A DNA stretch of 64,000 nucleotides, taken from Dipteris shenzhenensis (Eukaryota; Polypodiophyta; Polypodiopsida; Gleicheniales). Shown in pieces: positions 10,546-22,400 of this stretch. A program made the position numbers and the translations under genes. Every line of letters starts with the position of its first letter. The stretch's first letter is position 1. The DNA is taken from NCBI GenBank assembly GCA_047967505.1, contig CM106541.1; one strand, written 5' to 3'. Under the pieces are notes generated by a model. The model was not told the DNA's origin, did no database searches, and worked only from the letters and a program-made list of their open reading frames with translations.

Positions 10546-11328
10546 CTAGTGACATTTTGTACATTGGTGTTGGAGGCTCTCTTTGTTTAGGCACCCTGTT
10601 AATGAAAGTGTACCTTTTTTCTTTGATGTTGGATCATCCCTTTTCAACATTTGATCATTGACCAACTCATCTATACCAGCAACGTGGTCCATGGGCACAT
10701 ATTGTTGCAATGGGCTTCCTTCAAGTAAGGTAATCTGCTTGATGGGCCACTTTACTAGGCTGAGCGAGCCGACATCTTGCATAGAAGACCCTAAGTCACT
10801 TCCTCTAATTTGTTCTTTCTTTTCAATACCCACACCAATGCAATCGTTACCCAATAGGTCAAAGTTTATAGAGTCTCCCAGGAAAACATATAAGATCACA
10901 CCTTCCCCCACGGTCTTTGTTTTACTCTCATCCCATAAGACAACTTTTTTCTCTTTCCAAGATTCACAAATGAAATTGTCAGTTTCCAATGAAGAAACTG
11001 GCATTGCCTCAACATAAGGTCGCTCAAGCTCACTTGGTGCAGCTTCTTTAGTTACCGCATCATCTAAAGAATCACCAACATGTTTTAAAGAGCCCTTAGG
11101 CCACTTGACAATGCTCCAAATTGCCTCACCAACAAGCACTGCATCCATAGTGGGAAATGGCAAGAGCATTTCACTATTGATAGACTTCTCCACTATCACG
11201 GATACATTTTCTGTCCCAATCTTCATACCACTATAGTAGGCCTCCGGATCTATTGCACACACTCCACCAATTCCAACCACTTCATTCCCCACCATCATCA
11301 TGACCTTGTCCCTGCTTCTGATAGCCAT
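10546..11328 (-). pseudogene. DUF8039-like transposon-associated protein
   Basis: This 260-codon open frame has an internal block VVGIGGVCAIDPEAYYSGMK then NVSVIVEKSI, LLPFPTMDAVLVGEAIWSIV and KWPKG. It matches the small domain of plant transposon proteins with the pattern 'G.V.....G..L....V.V.V.......LP.P......L.EA.G..V.WP' (DUF8039). A second, weaker repeat with SLVKWP follows. It lies 75 bases upstream of the DUF7869-type block on the same strand, so it is probably the N-terminal part of the same element. The other half carries nonsense codons, so I treat it as a relic even though this part is open. Confidence 0.5.
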
Positions 11329-11409
11329 CCTCTGTCATTACGATTACAGAGAATTAAGTATGAACAAATTAAAACCAAAGAATTTCATAAGACCATCAAA
11401 CATGTCAAT

Positions 11410-12195
11410 CTAGAGGGGAAGAATGGCATTGGTGCAAATCTCTAGAATGCATGAATGAGTCTTTACAAAATTTTCATGAAAGCATGAATTATTCCCCTAA
11501 AAATTTTAGCAATTTCATAAAACTTTTTCTAAATCATGAATTATTTTCACCATCTTTGAAAAAGGGAATGGCACCAGTGCCATTCTCCCCATGCATTGAC
11601 TTGAGAAAAACATTTTTCTTCATAAGAGGAGAACAGACTAGTGCCATTCTTCCTTTGGAAGACAAAATTTTGACTCGGGACTTTGCCTTGTGAGAATGCC
11701 AATGGTGCCATGCTCCCTTTGCAAAGCCAAAATTTTATATTAGGACATTGCAATGGGAGAATGGCACTGGTGCCATTCTCCCTTTATGAAGGCAAACTTT
11801 GAATCAAGACATTGCATTAGGAGACTGGCACTGGTGCCATTTTCCTCCCATTTTCCCTTTGCAAAGCCAAGATTCTGAATCGTGACATTGCAATGGGAGA
11901 ATGGCACTAGTGCCATACTATCTTTGTGAAGTAGAAATTTTGAATCATGACATTGCATGGGGAGAATGGCACAGCCAAAGTTTTGAGTCAGGAAATTGCA
12001 ACGGGAGAATCGCAGTGGTGCAAATTTAAAATTTAAAATTTTTGGCTTTGTAATAGGAAAGTGGAGAATGGCACTAGTGCCATTCTCCCATTGGAAAATG
12101 GAGTATGGCACTAGTGCCATTCTCCCAATGGAATGTCTTGATTCAAAATTTTGGCTTCATAAAGGTAGAATGGCACTGGTGCCATTCTCCCATTA
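11410..12195 (+). repeat. 64-bp repeat family with palindromic core
   Basis: About ten imperfect units of 60-65 bp. Each has the core GAGAATGGCACTGGTGCC plus ATTCTCC, then GCAAAGCCAAAATTTTGAAT and a CGGGACATTGCAATG-like spacer. One core (12063-12088) is a perfect 26-bp palindrome with half-site GGAGAATGGCACT. The family recurs at 13480-13570 and 16081-16350 and grades into the satellite at its right end (CCATTCTCCCAT joined to AAAATTAGTGG). Confidence 0.9.
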
Positions 12196-13726
12196 AAATT
12201 AGTGGAATGTCAATCTATAGGTTTAGTTTGTCTAGATTACCACTAGCAAAGAACGGCAGTGATGCCAATCTCATGCTGGCAACTACATAATGACACTGAG
12301 ATCATCAAACTCACATGTGGAATAGAATCAGACACCACTCTCCTATGATCACAGTCTCCGCTCTGTAGAGTTCATATGGATTTGTGTCAATCTCTGTGGA
12401 GAATGGCAGTGGTGCCAATCTCATACCATGACCTGAAAACATGCACAAGGAATCCTAAACTCACATGTGCATTTGCACTTTTGCCATTATCCTACTGTAG
12501 CCAATAAAATTAGTGGAATGTCAATCTACAGGTTTAGTTTGCCTAGATTACCACTAGTGGACAATGGTAGTGATGCCAATCTCATGCTGGCACCTACATA
12601 ATGACACTAAGATCATCAAACTCACATGTGGAATGGAATAGGACACTACTCTCTTATGATCACTAGAATACCCCTCCTAGAATAGTAGGGTAAACATTTG
12701 TACAAGTGGAGAATGGCAGTGGTGCCAATCTCTTATTAGGCCTCAAGAAATGGCATTGAGAAGCCTAAACTCACATGTGTAGAGATCATATGGATTTGTG
12801 TCAATATCTGTGGAGAATGCCACCAGTGGAGAATGGCAGTGGTGCCAATATCATACCATGACCTGAAAACATGCACTTTTGCCATTATCCTACTGTGCAT
12901 TCTTCTATGCAGTGATCACTGTCTCCATTGTGTAGAGATCATATGGAATCCTAAACTCACGTTTGGATTGGCACTTTTGCCATTATCCAACTGCAGCCAA
13001 TAAAATTAGTGGAATGTCAATCTATAGGTTCAGTTTGTCTAGATTACCACTAGCGGAGAATGGCAGTGATGCCAATCTCATGCTTGCCCTAAGAAATGGC
13101 ATAGAGAATCATAAACTCACATGTGCATTCTTCTATGTAGTGATCACTGTCTCCGTTGTGTAGAGATCATATGGAATTGTGTCAATCTCTGTGGAGAATG
13201 GTAGTGGTGCCAATCTCATACCATGAACTGAAAACATGCACAAGGAATTCTAAACTCACATGTGCATTGGCACTTTTGCCATTATCCTACTGCAGCCAAT
13301 AAATTTAGTGTTATGTCAATCTATAGGTTTAGTTTGTCTAGATTACCACTAGCGGAGAATGGCAGTGATGCAAATCTAAACTCACATGTGCATTGGCACT
13401 TTTGCCACTATCCTACTGTAGCCAATAAAATTAGTGGAATATAGGTTCAGTTTGTCTAGATTACCACTAGCGGAGAATGGTAGTGATGCCATTCTCCCAA
13501 TGGAATGTCCTGATTCAAAATTTTGGCTTCACAAAGGTAGAATGGCACCGGTGCCATTCTCCCATTGGAATTAGTGGAATGTCAATCTATAGGTTTAGTT
13601 TGTCTAGATTACCACTAGCGGAGAATGGCAGTGATGCCAATCTCATGGTGGCAACTACATAATGACACTGAGATCATCAAACTCACATGTGGAATGGAAT
13701 GGGACACCACTCTCCTATGATCACAG
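12196..13726 (+). repeat. Satellite array, left segment
   Basis: It is built from the same monomers as the main array at 19511-33556, with recurring GAGAATGGCAGTG..TGCCAATCTC cores and CTCACATGTG boxes. One 64-bp-family unit is embedded at 13483-13570, so the two repeat families have recombined. The segment ends at CTATGATCACAG, where the 2.08-kb insertion begins. The intact form of that junction is seen at 12336-12352. Confidence 0.92.
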
Positions 13727-13825
13727 GGAGGTACCAAGCTAAGGGTGTCCACTTCCGGACCACTTTCGGGTGAGTGTGACACCCGCTCGAGTGAAAATAC
13801 AAAGGTTTTGCTTCGGTCTCCAATA

Positions 13826-14518
13826 CCTCGATCGAGGTATAAGCTCCAATGAAAATCACACACGAGCACAACCGAGCCTAGCCAATACCTCGATCGAGGT
13901 ACGTAGCTTTTTCACCAGACCGAGCCTCTACCTCGATCGAGGCTTGCTGGCAAGCCAGCTATACATGCCACATCTACCTCGTTCGAGGTATCGTGGCAAT
14001 CCAGCTCAACCTCGATCGAGGTCAGGTGGCATGTCCAGCATACCTCGATCGAGGTATGTGCCATCCGACAGGGCAGCCAACAGGGCAGATGACATACCTC
14101 GATCGAGGTATGCTGGACACATGACTTGGCATCCCGCTTCTGCCAACACACCACGATCGAGGTATCGTGGCATGTCAAAACCTCCATCGACGTGGATGTA
14201 CCGAGATGTATGGGCATGTCACAATACCTCGATCGAGGTATCGTGGCATGGCAATACCTCGATCGAGGTAGATGTACAGAGATGTATGGGCATGTCAAGA
14301 ATACCTCGATCGAGGTATCGTGGCATGCCAACGAGATGTATGGGCATCTCAAGAATACCTCGATCGAGGTATCGTGGCATGCCAATACCTCGATCGAGGT
14401 AGATGTGCCGAGATGTATGGGCATGTCAAGAATACCTCGATCGAGGTAGCTAAACCCTAATTTTTCTTATAAAAGGAGAGCGACCCCCCTCATTCCGCAT
14501 ACCTCGATCGAGCTCTGC
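13826..14518 (+). repeat. Cluster of TACCTCGATCGAGGTA palindromes
   Basis: About fifteen copies of the 16-bp perfect palindrome TACCTCGATCGAGGTA, or one- to two-base variants, occur 25-50 bp apart. The right half (14170-14450) is a higher-order tandem with the spacer GATGTATGGGCATGTCAAGA. A stem GGGTGTC/GACACCC lies just upstream (13743-13780). The apparent ORFs on both strands (repeated Pro-Arg-Ser-Arg or Thr-Ser-Ile-Glu) follow from the repeat and are not genes. Confidence 0.95.
14466..14476 (+). promoter_or_regulatory. Candidate TATA box
   Basis: CTTATAAAAGG lies directly after the last full palindromes. It is followed by a GC-richer stretch that differs sharply from the AT-rich DNA beyond. 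It would place transcription start near 14500, upstream of the possible exon at 14599. Confidence 0.45.
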
Positions 14519-14598
14519 CGCATCCACCGATTTCAGATTTGCCGGACTTCGACGGAACTGCGTGAGCGACGGAGAGCCACGAACGGACATCGACGAAG

Positions 14599-14627
14599 AT
14601 GGACGGAGCAGGAGCGGGAGAGTCCAG
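14599..14627 (+). other. Possible first coding exon
   Basis: The ATG at 14599 opens MDGAGAGESR and is followed directly by a splice donor (CCAG/GTAGGG, intron from 14628). The exon sits about 130 bases after the TATA-like box in the only GC-rich stretch for kilobases. No downstream exon is recognisable before the AT-rich repeats and the satellite resume, so this could be a captured 5' gene end or chance. Confidence 0.25.
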
Positions 14628-14639
14628 GTAGGGTTTTTT

Positions 14640-15797
14640 TTTATGTAGCATTTTCTTTTATGTAGCATTTTCTTTTTGGTAGAACTTGATTAAATTTTAG
14701 TTTATAAGAAAAATTATAAAATGCATTTTAATGTTTTTTTGAAATTTATGAATTACGAGATTTTTTATTTAAAATGTGAAAATTATTTTTTTTTAAAATA
14801 GAGCTTTTTTTAGTAAATAAAAAAACGTTGATATTAATAATTATAAAATATTTATAAATTTAAAATGTATTTGTAATTTTTTTTTTTAATTTTTAAATTA
14901 CGACATTTATAATTTAAAATGTGAAAATTTTAATTTTAAAAAACGTAATTCAAAATTTTAGTTTATAAGAAAAATCATAAAATGCATTTTAATGTTTTTC
15001 TGAAATTTATGAATTACGAGATTTTTTATTTAAAATGTGAAAATTAATTTTTTTTTTAAATAGAGCTTTTTTAGTAAATAAAAAAACGTTCATATTAATA
15101 ATTATAAAATATTTATAAATTTGAAATGCATTTGTAATTTTTTTTTTAATTTTTAAATTACGACATTTATAATTTAAAATGTGAAAATTTTAAATTTAAA
15201 AAACGTTTAATGAGGCATTTTTTATTCAAAATGTGAAAATGTTAAATATTTCTGTTTTTTTTATGTAGCATTTTCTTTTTGGTAGAATTTAATTAAATTT
15301 TAGGTTAAAAGAGAAATAATAAAAAAATTTTAAATTTGAAATGCAATATAATGTTTTTTTGAAATTTATGAATTACGACATTTTTTATTTAAAAATGTGA
15401 AAATGAAATTTTATTTTCAAAATAGAGCTTTTTTAGTAAATAAAAAAACGTTCATATTAATAATTATAAAATATTTATAAATTTGAAATGCATTTGTAAA
15501 TTTTTTTTAAATTTTTGAATTACTACATTTATAATTTAAAATGTGAAAATTTTAAATTTAAAAAACGTTTAATGAGGCATTTTTTATTCAAAATGTGAAG
15601 ATGTTCTATATTTCTATTTTTTTTATGTAGCATTTTCTTTTTGGTAGAATTTAATTAAATTTTAGTTAATAAGGAAAATTATAAAAAATTTCTAAATTTA
15701 TAATGCATTTTAATGTTTTTTTGAAATTTATAAATTACGACATTTTTTATTTAAAATGTGAAAACGAGATTTTTTTTTAAAATAGAGCTATTTTTAA
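14640..15797 (+). repeat. AT-rich tandem repeats (about 360 bp unit)
   Basis: Landmarks such as TATGTAGCATTTTCTTTTTG, GAATTACGAGATTTTTTATT and AGTAAATAAAAAAACGTT recur with spacings near 260, 360 and 360 bp, giving a little over three units, one of them shortened. No coding potential is seen. Confidence 0.85.
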
Positions 15798-15803
15798 ATA
15801 GAG

Positions 15804-16080
15804 CAGTCTCTGCTCTGTAGAGTTCATATTATGGATTTGTGTAAATATCTGCGAAGAATAGCAGTGGTGCCAATCTCATACCATGACCTGAAAACATGCA
15901 CAAGGAATCCTAAACTCACATGTGCATTTGCACTTTTGCCATTATCCTACTGTAGCCAATAAAATTAGTGGAATTTCAATCTATAGGTTTAGTTTGCCTA
16001 GATTACCACTAGCGGAGAATGGAAGTGATGCCAATCTCATGCTGGCACCTACATAATGACACTGAGATCATCAAACTCAC
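15804..16080 (+). repeat. Satellite segment right of the insertion
   Basis: Continues the monomer interrupted at 13726 (CAGTCTCTGCTCTGTAGAG), then contains one full and one partial monomer with the usual GCAGTGGTGCCAATCTC and CTCACATGTG boxes. Confidence 0.9.
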
Positions 16081-16350
16081 ATGTGCCATTTTGACTCTGT
16101 GAAGCCAAAACTTTGAATCTGGGAGATTGGCACTAGTGCCATTTCCCCTTTGCATAGCCAAGATTTGATTCGGGAAATCACAATAGGAGAATGGCACTGG
16201 TGCCATTCCCCCTTTGCAAAGCCAACGTTTTGAATTGGGACATTGCAATGGGAGAATGGAAGTGGAGAAAATTTAGAAATTTTTAGCTTTGCAAAATGGG
16301 GAGATTGGAGGATGGCAGTAGTGCCATTCTCCCATTGCAATTCCAGAACT
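16081..16350 (+). repeat. 64-bp repeat family, second block
   Basis: Four to five units with GGCACTAGTGCC or GGCACTGGTGCC centres and GCAAAGCCAA spacers, as at 11410-12195. Confidence 0.88.
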
Positions 16351-16362
16351 TGAGACCATAGA

Positions 16363-16392
16363 CTTTTTGTGTGTGTGTGTGTGTGTGTGTGA
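16363..16392 (+). repeat. GT microsatellite
   Basis: Uninterrupted GT dinucleotides that mark the edge between the repeat block and single-copy-looking DNA. Confidence 0.97.
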
Positions 16393-18904
16393 ACGTGGTA
16401 TTCATTTGAAACCATACATTATTTTACTTCCATTTATTCATATATGTGGTAAATTTGATCGATATTACTTTATGAAACCTAGCTCATTATGTGAGTTTAT
16501 CCACGTTAGTTTGGTTATGCTAGGTTGGTTAAGTTACAAATTTTTATGTTAGAGTATGTTTTTCTTGATCAAGGTCCAAGTAATGTAAAATTTTAAGGTA
16601 TAGATTGAATTACTTGACGAGAATGTGATTTTTCTCCATGTTAACAAAATTGTAATCATGCTCATCATTAGATCGCAAGCTATGGATTTTTTTAAAGGAA
16701 GATGAGAATAGGTTAAATAAAAGGCGTGAGGACAATGTAAAAAAGGAAGAAAATGAGTGTGGACAATGTAAATTAGAAATAAAAGAAATGCATATGTTAG
16801 ATATGTTAAATGAAAGAAATAAAATAAATGTTAGATATGTCCCAATTCCTCCATTAGTTGGCTAATTGGTGTTTATACTAAAAAGCAACTTGAAAAGCAT
16901 ATACTAAAAACTTTGAAACAGATCGTCTATCACAAAATAGGAATTGCCTTCATTTATCAATGATGTTAACATCAATGAAAGCTTTGTTGGGAAATTCTTT
17001 GTAGCCACTAACGGCTTTTTACTTCTTTTGAGTGTGTGCTTGTTTGATCTTAAGGTTTAGCGTATCTGCTTTAGTGTCATAATAGAGAATAAATATGGGA
17101 TCATTATGATGTCTAAGATCAAGTGTGTGATTTGGCTTTATAATACTCATGTTTTCCAAGTTATGACCACATGGTGGTTCACAAAATAAAGAGTGTGATT
17201 TGGCTTTAAGATACTCATCTTTTCAAGTTAAGATCACGCGTTTGTTGTACAACTAGTGTGATTTGGTTCTATGATACTCATTACTACATTATTCAAAAAA
17301 GGCAATTGCTAGAGAACATGGAAGCAACATATACTTTGATGGTGACAAGTATCTCGATAATCGATGTAGCTTTAAGGTGTGTTTGCAACTCAACGAGCTT
17401 GCAGGTGATAAAAGATAGCATGTACACTCTTGCACACAAAAATAATTGCTTTCAAGCTCTGATTGGAAAAAAGTGCTTCCCTAGAAATGTGTCAAGACTT
17501 ATCAAAGGATTACATGTTGAAGCATGTGCTGCTTAGAATGCAGATGTAAGGAATGGGAAATTGCCAAAGAAAGTCTTGCAAGTATTTACTTGGAAAACAT
17601 CTTAAGGCACTTTAGTGCAGGTTCAGTTTTTAGTTGCTCAAGCTTCGTCCCTACGGTGAAAGCCTTGCTATTCAGAGAATGTGTCTCTCAATTAGAACTC
17701 TCTATGAAGGTGCTTCCAAGATAATAAAAAAGCAAGGAGCTATGAAAAAATATAACAAAGAGCTCTCAAGTAATAGGACCTCCAACAACTTGAGCTATAC
17801 AAAGAAAGACTATGTAGTGTGAAAGGATCTTGATAGATACTTCCAAAACTTGAAAGAAATCACAAACTAAGGCATTCTCACAATTTTTAAAGAGCTATAA
17901 AACTTGAATAAAAGTAACAGCAAAGGGATCGCAATAATGGCAAATTATAGGCTAGGCAATTTTGACGAAAAGCAAAAGCTTGAAGTAAAAAATTATTGAA
18001 TATGTTTTTTAACGAAAAGCAAAAGGTTAGAAAGGTAAAAAATTGAAATACCCTAATACCTTCTCTGTCATGATTGCGCTCGTTGCCCTATGTTGATCGA
18101 CCTTTCTCTCGTGGGGATTTGCGCTCTCGTGAGCCGCTCTCATGATCAACGACATGCCTAAGCTTGCTACTTCTCTTGTGCCAACGTCCCACCGAAAGCT
18201 GCACCCTCATACCATCAATTGGATCGATCGGTCGATGAGCTGCGCTGCTTGAGCCATACGGTCCGTGCTTTTGGAGATCGAGTCTTCAACGCTTGAGCTC
18301 TTCAACCGTTATGCTTGAGCTCTTCAAGGTACTCTCCCACCCGAGCTCTTCATCTTGCGCTATTTTCGTTTGGAATAGTTTGCATGGAGTCAACCAAACA
18401 ATGGGAGCTTTGCCTCCTCAGATCAGCCGCCTAAGCAAAGAGACGATGAAGAAGAAGAAGACGGTAGAAAAAACGCTTGTTACTCACTCTCGTTCTTGTT
18501 CTCGTTCTCGTTCTCACTCTTGTTCTCTCGTTCAGGCGATTCTTTCAAGTCCTTCAACCACCTCTTTGGTCACATCAATCTCAGTGGTAAAATCCCACAA
18601 GAGGACTTCACAAAGTCACCGGCCTCAAAAGGGACTTCACAAAGTCGATTCTGCCCTTGCCTATGAGAGCTGTGGTGAGTAAAACTTTGAGACTCCTCTC
18701 CAATTCTGCTAAATTGAAATGAGTTGTTTGGAATGAATAGAAAGTGAATGAGGGAAAGGCATCAATTGAAATGAGAGAAAAGGTCTTGCTTTGTCTGAAA
18801 TGTAGATTGAAAGTTAAAAATGATAGTTTGAAACTACTAAATAATTCAAATTTTGAAATATAGCTCTTCCCGCCATTGTTCCCTTTTGAATTTTGGATAT
18901 ATAG
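16393..18904. other. 2.5 kb without a recognisable gene
   Basis: AT-rich sequence. Short open frames exist at 17258-17536, 17524-17822 and 18293-18682, none with a motif I can name. The last contains a Ser/Arg run from CTCGTTCT repeats and, in another frame, one leucine-rich-repeat-like phrase (NLSGKIP). That is too little to call a receptor gene. No introns or TE ends recognised. Confidence 0.6.
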
Positions 18905-18920
18905 AGTGGCACTTATGCCA

Positions 18921-19455
18921 TTCTCTCCAAACTTAAATTCAAATTCAAATTCATATTGATATTTTTAATTTCAATTTGTATTTCAAATTGAAATTATTCT
19001 GTTTGAAATTGTATTTCAAAACCGAAATTCTAGTTTTCAAATTTTGATTTCAAGTTAAACTTCAATCTCAAATTTGATTTTCATGATTGAATGGCAAATT
19101 TAGAGATTGAAACTCTAATTTTAAATGGAGAATGGCATCCAAGACCTCATAAGAAGTCCTTGAGAGTGGCACTAGTGCCAATATGCCATTCTCTCCAAAT
19201 TTAAATTCAAATTCAAATTCATATTGATATTTTTAATTTCAATTTGTATTTCAAATTGAAATTATTCTGTTTGAAATTGTATTTCAAAACCAAAATTCTA
19301 GTTTTCAAATTTTGATTTCAAGTTAAACTTCAATCTCAAATTTGATTTTCATGATTGAATGGCAAATTTAGAGATTGAAATTCTAATTTTAAATGGAGAA
19401 TGGCACCAGTGCCGTTCTCCAAGACCTCATAAGAAGTCCTTGAAGTGGCACTAGT
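18921..19455 (+). repeat. 268-bp tandem duplication
   Basis: The block beginning TTCTCTCCAAACTTAAATTC at 18921 recurs at 19189 with few changes, through AAATTCAAATT-rich sequence to AATGGAGAATGGCA. A palindromic core (GGCACTAGTGCC or a variant) lies at the block edges, which links it to the neighbouring repeat families. Confidence 0.9.
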
Positions 19456-22400
19456 GCCAATATCCCTTGAGATAAATTGAAATACCTCATAAGAAGTCCT
19501 TGAGAGTGGCACTAGTGGAGAATGGCAGTGATGCCAATCTCATGCTGGCAACTACATAATGACACTGAGATCATCAAACTCACATGTGCATTCTTCTATG
19601 TACTGATCACTGTCTCCGCTGTGTAGAGATCATATGGAATTGTGTCAATCTCTATGGAGAATGCCACCAATGGAGAATGGCAATGAAGCCAATCTCATAC
19701 CATGACCTGAAAACATGCACAAGGAATCCTAAACTCACATGTGCATTGGCACTTTTGCCATTATCCTACTGCAGCCAATAAGATTAGTGGAATGTCAATC
19801 TATAGGTTCAGTTTGTCTAGATTACCACTAGCGGAGAATGGCAGTGATGCCAATCTCATGCTGGCAACTACATAATGACAATGAGATCATCAAACTCACA
19901 TGTGGAATGGAATAGGACACCACTCTACTATGATCACTAGAATGCCCCTCCTAGAATAGTAGGGTAAACATTTGTACAACTGGACAATGGCAGTGGTGCC
20001 AATCTCTTATTAGGCCCTAAGAAATGGCATTGAGAAGCCTAAACTCACATGTGCAGAGATCATATGGATTTGTGTCAATATCTATGGAGAATGCCACCAG
20101 TGGAGAATGGGAGTGGTGCCAATCTCATACCATGACCTGAAAACATTCACTTTTGCCATTATCCTATTGTGCATTCTTCTATGCAGTGATCACTGTCTCC
20201 GCTGTGTAGAGATCATATGGAATCCTAAACTCACATTTGGATTGGAATCGGACACCACTCTCCTATGATCACTGGAATACCCCTCCTAGAATAGTAGGGT
20301 AAACATTTGTACAAGTGGAGAATGGCAGTGGTGCCAATTTCTTATTAGGCCCTAATAAATGGCATTGAGAAGCCTAAACTCACATGTGCATTCTTCTATG
20401 TAGTGATCACTGTCTCCGCTATGTAGAGATCATATGGATTTGTGTCAATCTCTGTGGGAAATGCCACCAGTGGAGAATGGCAGTGGTGCCAATCTCATAC
20501 CATGACCTGAAAACATGCACAAGGAATCCTAAACTCACATGTGGATTGGCACTTTTGCCATTATTGAATGCCATCAGTGGAGAATGGCAGTGGTGCACAA
20601 GGAATCCTAAACTCACATGTGCATTCTTCTATGTAGTGATCACTGTCTCCGCTGTGTAGAGATCATATGGAACTGTGTCAATCTCTGAGATCATCAAACT
20701 CACATGTGGATTGGAATCGGACAACACTCTCCTATGATCTATGGAATACCCCTCCTAGAATAGTAGGGTAAACATTTGTACAAGTGGAGAATGGCAGTGG
20801 TGCCAATCTGTTATTAGGCCCTAAGAAATGGCATTGGGAAGCCTAAACTCACATGTGCATTCTTCTATGTAGTGGTGCCAATCTCTTATTAGGCTTAGAA
20901 AATGGTACTGTGAAGCCTAAACTCACATGTGTAGCCAATAAAATTAGTGGAATGTCAATCTATATGTTTAGTTTGTCTAGATTACCACTACATGTGCATT
21001 CTTCTATGTGGTGATCACCGTCTCTACTGTGTAGATATCATATGGAATTGTGTCAATCTCTATGGAGAATGGCAGTGGTGCCAATCTCATACCATGACCT
21101 GAAAACATGCACAAGCAATCCTAAATTCACATGTGCATTGGCACTTTTGCCATTATCCTACTGCCATTCTCCGCTAGTGGTAATGTACATTCTTCTATGT
21201 AGTGATCACTGTCTCCGCTATGAAGAGATAATACGGAGAATGCCACCAGTGGAGAATGGCAGTGTTGCCAATCTCATACCATGACCTGAAAACATGCACA
21301 AGCAATCCTAAACTCACATGTGCATTGGCACTTTTTCCATTATCCTACTGCAGCCAATAAAATAAGTGGAATGTCAATCTATAGGTTCAGTTTGTCTAGA
21401 TTACCACTAGCGGAGAATGGCAGTGATGCCAATCTCATGCTTGCCCTAAGAAATGGCATTGAGAATCATAAACTCACATGTGCATTCTTCTATGTAGTGA
21501 TCACTGTCTCCGCTGTGTAGATCATATTGTATTAATCTCTGTGGAGAATGGCAGTGGTGCCAATCTCATACCATGAACTGAAAACATGCACAAGGAATTC
21601 TAAACTCACATGTGCATTGGCACTTTTGCTATTATCCTACTGAAGCCAATAAAATTATTGGACCACTAGTGGAGAATGGTAGTGCTGCCAATCTAAATTC
21701 ACATGTGCATTGGCACTTTTGCCATTATCCTACTGTAGCCTATAAAATTAGTGTTATGTCAACCTATAGGTTCAGTTTGTCTAGATTACCACTAGCGGAG
21801 AATGGCAGTGATGCCAATCTAATGCTGGCAACTACATAATGACACTTAGATCATGAAACTTACATGTGGAATGGAATAGGACACCACTCTCCTATGATTA
21901 CTGGAATACCCCTCCTAGAATAGTAGGGTAAACATTTGTATAAGTGGAGAATGGCAGTGATGCCAATCTCTTATTAGGCCCTAATAAATGGAAGTGGTGC
22001 CAATCTCTTATTAGGCCCTAATAAATGGCAGTAGTGCCAATCTCATACCATGAACTGAAAACATGCATAAGGAATTCTAAGCTCACATGTGCATTGGCAC
22101 TTTTGCTATTATCCTACTGCAGCCAATAAAATTATTGGACCACTAGTGGAGAATGGCAGTGATGCCAATCGAAACTCACATGTGCATTGACACTTTTACC
22201 ACTGTCCTACTGCAGCCAATAAAATTAGTGGAATGTCAATCTATAGGTTCAGTTTGTCTAGATTACCACTAGCGGAGAATGGCAGTGAAGCCAATCTCAT
22301 GCTGGCAACTACAAAATGACATTGAGATCATCAAACTCACATGTGCATTCTTCTATGTAGTGATCACTGTCTCTGCTATGTAGAGATCATATGGAATTGT

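Larger units (their letters stand above)
13727..15803 (+). mobile_element. 2.08-kb insertion in the satellite, type unknown
   Basis: At 12336-12352 an uninterrupted satellite reads GATCACAGTCTCCGCTCTG. Here the same sequence is split into GATCACAG (to 13726) and CAGTCTCTGCTCTG (from 15804). The insert could therefore have a 3-bp duplication (CAG). It starts GGAGGTACCAAGC and ends AAATAGAG, with no inverted repeats and no LTR. Contents are the palindrome cluster, a promoter-like region with a possible first exon, and AT-rich tandem repeats. Class not assignable by eye. Confidence 0.6.

Noticed and set aside
13770-14449. ORFs of 100-210 codons on both strands with Pro-Arg-Ser-Arg or Thr-Ser-Ile-Glu repeats
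   Set aside because: They are direct translations of the TACCTCGATCGAGGTA palindrome cluster and are open on both strands for that reason.
13826-14460. CRISPR-like array of short repeats with spacers
   Set aside because: Repeats are palindromic, spacing is irregular, the spacers are themselves repeated, there are no cas genes and the context is eukaryotic.
18293-18682. SR-protein-like or leucine-rich-repeat receptor fragment
   Set aside because: The Ser/Arg run comes from a CTCGTTCT repeat, and only one LRR-like phrase exists, in another frame. Not enough for a gene call.
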